Source: Streptacidiphilus sp. 4-A2 (GTDB lineage Bacteria; Actinomycetota; Actinomycetes; Streptomycetales; Streptomycetaceae). From it: 64,000 nucleotides of DNA. The notes beneath the pieces are model-generated. The model worked only from the letters and a program-made list of their open reading frames with translations, was not told the DNA's origin and searched no databases. How positions within the stretch are numbered: position 1 is the first letter of the stretch; each line of letters opens with the position of its first letter. The stretch is taken from NCBI GenBank assembly GCA_014284505.1, contig JAAFYY010000001.1, forward strand, positions 1 through 64,000, in the 5' to 3' direction. Positions 57,199-64,000 of this stretch are shown piece after piece. A program made the translations under genes and the position numbers.

Positions 57199-58100
57199 AT
57201 GGACAGAGCGGTCCGAGCGCATGGCGCAGGCTGGGGATCGGGGGCCGGACCGCGGTGGCCGTCGCATCGGCCGTGGTACTGGCCGTGGCCACGGCTGCCA
57301 CGGCCGTCGGGGCTGTCGGAGCCGCGCCGCAGTCCGGCATCGGGGCAGGCGCCACGTATGTGGCGCTGGGCAGCTCCTTCGCCGCCGGGCCGGGGATCCT
57401 CCCGGAACAGCAGGACAGCCCGGCCCTGTGCGGTCGGTCGCAGAACAACTACGCGAGTGTGGTGGCGCGTGACTGGGGGCTGGACCTGCACGACGTGACG
57501 TGCGTCGGGGCCACCACCGCCGACATCCTGACCAGGTCGCAGCACGGCCGGCCGCCGCAGATCGAGGCCGTCACGGCGGACACCCGGCTGGTCACCGTCA
57601 CGGTCGGTGGCAACGACGTCGACTACCTGGGCAGCCTCATCGCGTACTCCTGCCAGAACAGCGGAGGTGCGAACTGCGGAACCGTGAAGCAGGACAAGAT
57701 CGACAAGGCTCTCGGCTCCGTCGCACTGTGGATCGGCCACGTGGTCGAGGCGGTCCGCCTGCGAGCCCCCAGGCCCAGGTGGTGCTGGTGAACTACCTGA
57801 CCGTGCTGCCGCAGGTGGGCCGGTGTGCGCCGGGGTGCCGCTGACCAACGACCAGGTGTCGTTCGAATGGTCGGTCGCGTCCAGGCTGGAGGCGGCCACC
57901 TCCGACGCCGCGAAACGCCGCGGCGCGACGCTGGTCCACGCCGCCGCCGCGAGCCGGGGCATGACGCCTGCTCGGCCGATCCGTGGGTGGAGCAGTACCG
58001 GACACAGCCCGGGCGGACCTCCTACCACCCCAACGAGGCCGGGATGTCCCAGGTTGCCTTCCTGATCGAGTCCACCCTGATGGGGAAGCGGGGACGCTGA
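57199..58100 (+). CDS. Secreted SGNH/GDSL-type hydrolase, frameshifted
   Basis: ATG 57199 is preceded by AAGGAGAT. After a shift near 57235 a signal peptide appears (TAVAVASAVVLAVATAATA). The mature protein has block I as YVALGSSFAAGPG (GSS instead of GDS), LHDVTCVGATTADIL (block II Gly), VTVTVGGNDVDYLG (block III Asn) and, after shifts near 57770 and 57965, ADPWVEQYRTQPGRTSYHP and NEAGM (block V with the DxxH-like Asp and His). It ends at TGA 58098. These enzymes are extracellular esterases or lipases. The serine of block I is kept even though the aspartate is not, so activity is plausible. Confidence 0.82.
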
Positions 58101-58139
58101 CCCAGCGGCCCTGCCCGGGCGTCATGAGAGGAAGTACCG

Positions 58140-58661
58140 ATGAAACACCCACTCGGCCCACTCGCAGATCTGCCCCTCAGGACCGGCGCCGCCACAGGAC
58201 TCGCTGGCCAGGTCATCTACCACTACATCCGCAACTTCCGTACCGCCTCCAGGTCCATCGACCGGCACGTCTACTTCCTGGAGACCGACCCGAACGGCCA
58301 CCGCGTCAACCTGGGTGGTCCTGGGCGGCTTCAACCGGATCCCGTCGAGCCTCGACCCCAGACTGCCGGCGGGCTCGCAGACGCCCGCCGGTCCCCGACG
58401 GACTCCTCGCCCGCGTCCGACGGCAACAGCCCCCGAGGAAGCCGGGGAGGCCGTCCCCGCCTACGGGCGGAAACGGCCTACGGCCCACGGCCTGCGGAAT
58501 CGCCGGGCAGTCGAAGCAGCGCACACGACGCCAGCCCGGCAACCGCGCGGGGACATCGCGCTCGCGCAGGACTTCAGCGCTCCTGCTCTTCCTCCACGGC
58601 ACGGTTCCAGTCGCGCTTGCTGGACTGCCAGCCGTCCTCGTCGTGTCCGGTGCGCCAGTAG
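58140..58661 (+). CDS. Hypothetical protein, possibly frameshifted
   Basis: ATG 58140, with GAGAGGAAG upstream, starts MKHPLGPLADLPLRTGAAT and continues YHYIRNFRTASRSIDRHVY and FLETDPNGHRVNLGG. The first 60 residues look coding; the rest is basic low-complexity sequence that overlaps the siderophore-interacting gene on the other strand. The true end is probably near 58340 after a shift. Family not recognised. Confidence 0.35.
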   Translation: MKHPLGPLADLPLRTGAATGLAGQVIYHYIRNFRTASRSIDRHVYFLETDPNGHRVNLGGPGRLQPDPVEPRPQTAGGLADARRSPTDSSPASDGNSPRGSRGGRPRLRAETAYGPRPAESPGSRSSAHDASPATARGHRARAGLQRSCSSSTARFQSRLLDCQPSSSCPVRQ

Positions 58662-59404
58662 CCGGAGATGGAGAGCCGGTCCAGTGGCACGCCGTGCTCG
58701 ACCCGCAGCAGTCGGCGCAGTTCCTTCACGAAGCCGGCCTCCCCGTGCACGAACGCCTCGGGGTGCCGGGCGGAACTCCAGCCCGCTGACGGCGCGGACC
58801 AGAGCCTGTCCGACCCTGCCCTCGCCGCGGTGCAGCCAGGTGATCTCGGCGTCGGCCGGGGTGGACAGCTTCTGTTCCTCTTCCGGGCCGGCCACCTCGA
58901 CGAAGACGTGGGCCTTGGCGCCATCGGGGAGTTGTTCCAGGCATGCGGCGATGGCGGGCAGCGCGCTCTCGTCGCCCACCAGCAGGTACCAGTTGGCGTC
59001 GGGGCTCGGGGTGTAGCCGCCGCCGGGACCGTTGAAGTGCAGGACGTCGCCGGGCTGCGCGTCGGCGGCCCAGGGGCCGGCCACGCCCTCGTCGCCATGA
59101 TGGACGAAGTCCACCGCCAGCTCGCGGGTGGCCGCGTCCACTGCCGCACGGTGTAGGTGCGGCTGATCGGCCACTGCTCACGGGCAGTTCGGCGCGGATG
59201 AGGGCGGTGTCGAAGGACTCGGGGTAGGTCACCCCGGGGCGGGGGAACTGGAGTTTGATGTAGTGGTCGGCGAAGGTCCCGGCGTCGAAGGCGGCCAGGC
59301 CCTCGCCGCCGAGCACGACCCGGATCATGTGCGGGCTGGGCCGCTCGACGCGCTGCACGCGGCCGTGGGGTTGGCTGCGGACGGCGCTGCGGACGGTCGG
59401 TCAT
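58574..59404 (-). CDS. Siderophore-interacting protein (SIP/ViuB family), frameshifted
   Basis: ATG 59404 follows CAAGGAGAACC. After shifts in the first 50 residues the product reads RVERPSPHMIRVVLGGEGL, FADHYIKLQFPRPGVTYPE and SRTYTVR, the FAD-binding RxYTxR motif. VDFVHHGDEGVAGPWAADA, QPGDVLHFNGPGGGYTPSP and NWYLLVGDESALPAIAACL are hallmark SIP segments; the ending is RRLLRVEHGVPLDRLSISG, YWRTGHDED at 58574. These cytoplasmic flavoproteins reduce ferric siderophores with NAD(P)H to release iron. No siderophore biosynthesis or transport gene is close apart from a decayed MFS transporter upstream. Confidence 0.87.
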   Translation of the reverse strand: MTDRPQRRPQPTPRPRAARRAAQPAHDPGRARRRGPGRLRRRDLRRPLHQTPVPPPRGDLPRVLRHRPHPRRTAREQWPISRTYTVRQWTRPPASWRWTSSIMATRAWPAPGPPTRSPATSCTSTVPAAATPRAPTPTGTCWWATRARCPPSPHAWNNSPMAPRPTSSSRWPARKRNRSCPPRPTPRSPGCTAARAGSDRLWSAPSAGWSSARHPEAFVHGEAGFVKELRRLLRVEHGVPLDRLSISGYWRTGHDEDGWQSSKRDWNRAVEEEQER

Positions 59405-59479
59405 GGTTCTCCTTGTGAATTGCGGTGGAGCTTGGTGGGGCTGGTCACGCGGGTGGCACTGGTGCGCAGCGGGCGCGCA

Positions 59480-59835
59480 GGAGAGCGACGACGACAAGGA
59501 CGGCTGTGGCGGAGGCCCCGGTTGCGGAGAGAGAGGCTGCACGGCAGCCACTGACGAGCGGGCCATGGTGGGCGTTGGTCCGGGCGGCGCGACGGTGGCC
59601 AGAGCCGCGAGGCCGATGGCCCGGCCGACCTGCTGTGCGGTCACGAACAGGCCCTCAGCCTGGCCTCGTTCACCGGCATCCCGAAGGCAGTGATCATGAT
59701 TCCGCACAGGACGTTCACCTGATAGGAGCCGGTGTCGCTGATGGCAGGTGAAATCCCCGAGGTGCCGGCCAATGCCGCCGAATCTGGTGATCGTTGAGTT
59801 GAGCGGGGACACGGCCAGCCAAGTGACTCGGCGTC
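59480..59835 (-). pseudogene. MFS transporter, C-terminal remnant
   Basis: VNVLCGIMITAFGMPVNEA and, in another frame, LFVTAQQVGRAIGLAALAT recall the last helices of 14-helix drug-efflux transporters. No other part of the gene remains. It lies directly after the PadR gene, which may once have controlled it. Confidence 0.5.
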
Positions 59836-60455
59836 AGCAAGAACCAGCCGACGGGGCGGTGACCTCGTCGGCGTCGGCGGCCAGCAGCAGGTACAGCGAC
59901 TGGCGGCGCGAGTGAGCACCTTCTTGGCCTCCTCGCGCTGCGCGGGCGTACCGACCGCGTCGACCTGCCGGACGGCCGCGGTCAACTGCTCGACCAGCTC
60001 CCGGTACGGGGACTCGCCGTGCCGGGCCTCTTCCCCGGCCCCCTCCCAGATCTGGGCCAGATGCTCGGCTTCTGGTCGGCGTGCTCGCGGCCCGCGCGGT
60101 CAGTGCCAGCACCTTGCGGCCATTGCCCGGGGGCTCGATCAGCCCCTCGTCCTCCAGCTGGAGATCGTGGGGTAGACGGAGCCCGAACTCACCGCCACTC
60201 ACCGCCGGTACGCGCTTGATCTCCTGGATGATCTGGTAGCCGTTGCTCGGCGCCTCACTCAGCAGTGCGATGATCGCAGTACGCACGTCGCCGCGCCCCT
60301 GCGACTGCGCCGCCGCGTGCGCGGCTCGTCACTGGCGCCATAGCCGCCGCGCTCGTGCCAACGGGCCGATCCGTCGCCGTGACGGCGGCGTCCTCGCCCG
60401 CCGACGGCTTCGGCGTTCCCTCCCGGGTCCTCGGGCCAGAAATGAAGCTGCTCAT
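59834..60455 (-). CDS. PadR family transcriptional regulator, frameshifted
   Basis: ATG 60455 follows GAAGGAGAGGTC. A low-complexity N-terminal arm (SSFISGPRTREGTPKPSAG) is followed, after a shift near 60290, by the PadR winged helix: RTAIIALLSEAPSNGYQII, QEIKRVPAVSGGEFG and, after another shift, QLEDEGLIEPPGNGRKVLA with LTARA. The C-terminal part is a helical dimerisation region in several frames, ending at 59834. PadR proteins repress drug-efflux or phenolic-acid genes. GTTAAC repeats and a TCGCTA palindrome upstream are candidate operators. Confidence 0.78.
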
Positions 60456-60524
60456 GATGACCTCTCCTTCGAAGACGGCAGGGGCGCAGAGGATCACGGC
60501 GCCCTCGGAACATCTCGCAGACAC

Positions 60525-60570
60525 GTTAACAACATGTCGTTAACTGAACGCTATATCGCTAAACTAGCGA
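60525..60570. promoter_or_regulatory. PadR-type operator candidates
   Basis: Two GTTAAC palindromes at 60525-60530 and 60539-60544 are 14 bp apart. TCGCTA-AAC-TAGCGA at 60556-60570 is a perfect 6-bp inverted repeat. They lie 70-115 bp upstream of the PadR start in unusually AT-rich sequence for this window. Confidence 0.6.
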
Positions 60571-60751
60571 ACGCAAGTGCCCCCTCCCCCCAGCGGGGAC
60601 CATGGCGCGCGGCGACGCCCGAGCGGCTCAAGAAGGAGCCGGGCCGGCCCGCAGAGCGGAGCCAGGGCCCCTGACGCGAGCGGTGGATAATGGCCGGAGT
60701 TGGCCAGCCGGCTGCGCCTGCGGCACCGATCGATGGAAAGGCAGAAAACGG

Positions 60752-61126
60752 ATGACCCTGGAGGAAGGCCGACGCGTCAGGCTGACGGAGGATCTCGGGA
60801 TCGGTGAAGCCGTCGCGGGCGAGCCCGGGGCCGTGGTCGGGTTCCTCTCCCTGGGAGCCGGGGTCGAGGGCACCGTCGAGCGAGTGGACGGGGAAATCCC
60901 GGAGAGCGAACAGGTCCGCGAGTACCAGCGGCTCAAAGCACTGTTCGACGACTACGGGCACACCATGCCCGCCGCGAGCCGGGAGCGCTTGGAGACGGAG
61001 ATCTCCAGCCTGGAGGCGGAGTGGGCCGCGCACCAGGAACGGGGAAGCCGCGTGACGGTCCGGGTCCGGCTGGACAACGGCTTCATCCTCGACGGGGCGC
61101 ACCAGGACGTCCTCACGCCGCTGTAA
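60752..61126 (+). CDS. Hypothetical protein
   Basis: Intact 124-residue product from ATG 60752. It starts TLEEGRRVRLTEDLGIGEA with a small beta domain (AVVGFLSLGAGVEGTVERV), has a central coiled-coil-like helix (SEQVREYQRLKALFDDYGH, RERLETEISSLEAEWAAHQ) and closes with another strand pair (RVTVRVRLDNGFILDGAHQ). The beta-helix-beta layout suggests a small SH3-like or regulatory protein. I do not recognise the family. Confidence 0.65.
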   Translation: MTLEEGRRVRLTEDLGIGEAVAGEPGAVVGFLSLGAGVEGTVERVDGEIPESEQVREYQRLKALFDDYGHTMPAASRERLETEISSLEAEWAAHQERGSRVTVRVRLDNGFILDGAHQDVLTPL

Positions 61127-61182
61127 GGCAGGCAGTCACGCTCCGGACCGGCCTCGCGCCGCAGCCGCTTGCGTCGCGTTCG

Positions 61183-61955
61183 TCAGCCAACTCGGCTCAG
61201 CCTCTCGGTCAGCACTGGCTCTGACGGCTCAGCATCCAGCGCCAGGTCAGCGGCCGGCTCACCGAACCCCGGGCCTGCCAGGTCCAGCCGCTTGGCGCCC
61301 TCCCCTGCGGGCAGCAGCGCACCGAGTGCCCGGCCGAGGAGCTCTGCGACCGGCCCGGGCGCCACCTCTACCGGTGCTCCCCGGCGGCCACCACTACCTG
61401 GGCGAGGGCCACGCCCGCCGGGATGTCCCGGTACTCGCTCAGCCGATGCGAGAACGCACCGGTAGCGAGCAGTTCCGCCCAAGCCATGATCGGCCGCTCC
61501 GGCGGACCGGGCAGCCGCACTGTCGCCTGCGGGACGAGCCGGACGACCTGCCAGCACCCGCAGTCGTCCATCCTCGTTGCGACCGGCAGATCGCAGCCCA
61601 GACAGGCAAGGTTCGGCCCGTCCCTCCCATCGATACCATGCAGTAGCCCCCGGCCCGTTCGAGGATCAGCCCGGTGCCACGCATGTCGCCGGGCGCGAGG
61701 AGGACAGTGTCCGATGGTCCGTCGGACAGCGCGCCAAAGGGCGCGAAGCGCCCCAGCTCCGCCGCCTCACGCGCCCCGGCCTCGTTGCACTGCCGCCACG
61801 GCGGCCCGTACGGCGCGGGGTCGACGGTGTAGGACCCGGGCCTCCAGCAGCGACGGGTGCAGCCTCTCCCCATGGGTATCGGCCAGGTGGATCGGCAACG
61901 CCACCGCCGACACCGCCGCCGTCAGGACCGCACCGCAGCCCGCACATCCGAACAC
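61183..61955 (-). CDS. Hypothetical zinc-ribbon-like protein, frameshifted
   Basis: The probable GTG start at 61955 gives FGCAGCGAVLTAAVSAVAL, a CxxC zinc knuckle. After several shifts the rest reads YTVDPAPYGPPWRQCNEAG, FAPFGALSDGPSDTVLLAP, GDMRGTGLILERAGGYCMV, a second CLGC knuckle, ATRMDDCGCWQVVRLVPQA, and ends ADLALDAEPSEPVLTERL at 61183. The block order matches a Streptomyces family of unknown function with paired CxxC sites that I recall. At least four missing bases are needed to restore one frame. Confidence 0.62.
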
Positions 61956-62388
61956 CGCCAAGCTGTCCCCTTCCGCCGTCGAAGCCCCTGCATCCCACCA
62001 AGCAGGCGGACCGGGAAGCAAAGGGTTTTCAGCCGACGCTCAGCACTCGACCGACAGGCAGAGCAGCCCCGACGTCCCGGCCCGGCCCGGCCCGGGGAAG
62101 CCAGAAGCCGCGCCGGACCGAACGTCCAAGCGGCATCGGACCAGATCACCGCCCTTGCTCGGCAGGGGTCGTGGCGGCCTGCGGCCACAGCGACCTGTGC
62201 GGCAGCGGCGGCCGGGACTTCGCCGTCCGTGGCGGTACATCTGGGCAGCGCGGGTTCCATCGCCATTCGTCAGGTCGAGTGGGGCGCAGGTCACAACTGA
62301 CGGTGTCACAGGGCGGTGGCCTGCCTCGTCTCAGGTGTGCAGCGGCTGACAATCACCTCAGCCGCACGGCATTGAAGGGAAAAACCAC

Positions 62389-62795
62389 ATGCGCATGCGC
62401 ACTCATACAAGGACGGCTCTTGCCATCACCGGGGCCGTGGCCGCGCTCGGGCTTGCCGCGGGTCCTGCCCTGGCGGCCAACCCGACCGCGTACAACACCA
62501 GGACCCAGTACCTGACCGCCAGTCCGGTGACGGGGGACGCCACCTCCTGCACCTCGCGGAGCATCTACCTCGAGGCCGGCACCTACACGTGGACCCTGGA
62601 AGAGGGGACGACCGAGTCGATCTACCTCAAGGCGGGCACGTACGGCTGGGCCGACTGCCTTGTCCCGGAGAACGGGTACTACGAGCACAACTCGGCCACG
62701 CCGCCGTCGGGCGCCACGGCCGAACTGTCCGACTCGCTCGTCATCGGTGGCAGCGGCACGTACACCTGGGGATCAGAGCTCACTCCTCCGCCTGA
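62389..62795 (+). CDS. Small secreted protein
   Basis: ATG 62389 begins a strong signal peptide (TRTALAITGAVAALGLAAG, PALAANP with an AxA cleavage site). The mature part is a repetitive beta-type sequence with GTYTWTLEEGTTESIYLKA, GTYGWADCLVPENGYYEHN and LVIGGSGTYTWGS; the repeated GTY(T/G)W units suggest a compact beta fold. One frame stays open to 63051 and becomes low-complexity, so the true stop is probably near 62795 in another frame. Function unknown; it is probably exported or wall-associated. 62796-63148 holds no gene I can support. Confidence 0.65.
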
Positions 62796-63148
62796 TCTCC
62801 GACGCCGCGTCCTTCCCCCAGCGGCGGCAGCAGGGGAAGGGCCCGGCGTTGACCCGCGGCGAGCCGGGGGCCGCTGCGAGCGTGGATGGGCTGGGGGCGG
62901 CCCCGGGTCCGGCGGGTGGGACGGCTGTCCCACCCCTCGGCTCGGGCCGGCCTCGTGCCGCAGCGGGTCGCCTCGGGTGCGGTGGCCGTCGGCGACCAGC
63001 AGCCCCCATCCGTGGCGGGCACAGAAGTGGCCCGGCACTTGGCCTGGTTGATCCGATCGGGACATCCGCAGGCTGGAGAGAGGAGGTCGGACTGCGCCAG
63101 GAGAGCTTCCTGTGAGCCAGCAAATGAGTTGCAGGGCTTCGGGATGGG

Positions 63149-64000
63149 GTGTCAGATCTCGGCTATGACGATTGTGCTGGGTACGCGACTGCCGACGGGG
63201 TGCGCGCGGCCATGGGCGCGCTGCGGGATTGGCAGTGTGACGGAGCGCCGATGCAACTGCATTCGGGGGACGTCGGCTGGAACCACCGGTTCGGAACGGC
63301 CGAGACGGCTGCGGTAGTTCGCACCTGGAGCCGGGACGGACAGATCCTCGCCGTCGGGATGCTGGACTCGCCGACGGTGTTGCGGATGACGGTCGCTCCC
63401 GGCGCTTTCCAGGACGAAGGCTTGGCGCGGCAGCTGGTCGAGGACTTCTCGCTGCCTGAGCGCGGCGTGCTCGGCAGGCAGGGTGTCCATCGAGGCGCCG
63501 CTGGGCCTGCTGCTCCATGACCTGCTCACCAAGGACGGCTGGGGCGTCGATGAGCCGTGGACGCCGCTCTTCCGCGACCTGTCGGAAGCGGTGGAGGACC
63601 CCGGCGTGCGGATCAAGGCGATCGGCGCGGAGCAGGCACAGGACTTCGCCGATGTCTGCGGTCGGCGTTCAACACCTCGCGGCCCACCCGCGACTACTGG
63701 CATGCGATGTCGGCGGGGCCGTTCTACGCCGACGACGCCCGCTGCCTGGGTGCCTATGACGACCGGGGTAGTCCGGCGGCGGTGGTGACGGTCTGGTCGG
63801 CCGGCCCGGGGAAGCCGGGACTGGTCGAGCCGATGGGCGTCCACGCGGACCACCGCGGTCGCGGATACGGCCGGGCGATTACCGTCGCCGGGGCGGCTGC
63901 GCTGCGGGAGATGGGCTCGTCGAGCGTGCGCGTGTGCACGACGAGCTCCAACGTCGGTGGCATCGCCGTATACAAGGCGGCCGGATTCAAGGCGAGGCCG
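63149..64000 (+). CDS. GNAT family N-acetyltransferase, partial and frameshifted
   Basis: GTG 63149 starts SDLGYDDCAGYATADGVRA and has GDVGWNHRFGTAETAAVVR, RTWSRDGQILAVGMLDSP in the N-terminal half. After shifts near 63485 and 63655 the catalytic GNAT domain reads GPFYADDARCLGAYDDRGS, PAAVVTVWSAGPGKPGLVE, then EPMGVHADHRGRGYGRAIT with the acetyl-CoA-binding RGRGYG, and VCTTSSNVGGIAVYKAAGF, the usual C-terminal motif. The gene runs off the right edge a few residues before its end. The acceptor substrate is unknown. Confidence 0.82.

Overview
The window looks like chromosomal DNA of a Streptomyces-type actinomycete. It is very GC-rich, uses GTG and TTG starts, and chains genes by ATGA/GTGA/TTGA overlaps. 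It carries families typical of that group: DUF6243, DUF7873, BP74-related, SpoIIE-type phosphatases and many TetR regulators. No rRNA, CRISPR array, replication origin or large biosynthetic assembly line was found. About half of the recognisable genes are broken by one or more single-base frameshifts. Where the expected reading could be reconstructed, the fault is nearly always one missing base in a short G or C run, so most broken genes are probably intact in the organism; boundaries given here follow the reconstructed reading.

Layout. 1-8.1 kb is accessory DNA: DUF2199, DUF2716 and YrhB-domain proteins, a membrane/repeat protein, a RelE-like fusion, a secreted BP74-related protein, a DUF3592 membrane protein and transposase debris. 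8.1-10.1 kb holds a radical SAM enzyme coupled to a nucleotidyltransferase-like gene. 11.3-18.2 kb has a membrane SpoIIE phosphatase, a DUF1330/LysR divergent pair, small hypotheticals and a DUF7873 gene followed by a decayed tRNA-like cluster.

18.2-37.8 kb is the most interesting part, an organosulfur acquisition island. A minus-strand operon (29987 down to 18262) encodes a peptide-type ABC importer, two LLM flavin monooxygenases, an MsuC/DszC-like acyl-CoA-dehydrogenase-fold enzyme, an alpha/beta hydrolase, an SsuD-like monooxygenase and a flavin reductase. Its promoter lies next to a perfect palindrome and appears to start transcription directly on a 24-codon leader peptide of the RxVDLxRxxSALC cysteine type. 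Upstream sit an Rrf2-family regulator with a DsbA-like protein, and divergently a cupin and an F420-type LLM gene. A second minus operon (37147 down to 33764) encodes a sarcosine-oxidase-like flavoenzyme, SsuD and another LLM enzyme. It is preceded by a SAM-IV-like riboswitch and then a second cysteine-type leader peptide. The genes fit together as uptake of an organosulfur compound, oxidative C-S cleavage with reduced flavin, and control by sulfur status at several levels; the substrate is not identifiable from sequence.

38-64 kb contains general accessory metabolism: a secreted lipase-like hydrolase, two aldo/keto reductases, TetR-controlled oxidoreductases with visible palindromic or repeated operators, an FrsA-like hydrolase, a protease inhibitor, a HEAT-repeat protein, an acyl-CoA dehydrogenase, SDR and hydrolase enzymes, a siderophore-interacting protein, a PadR regulator, an SGNH hydrolase and a GNAT acetyltransferase cut by the right edge. 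Transposase remnants (IS5-like, IS256-like) are scattered, but no intact insertion sequence was seen.
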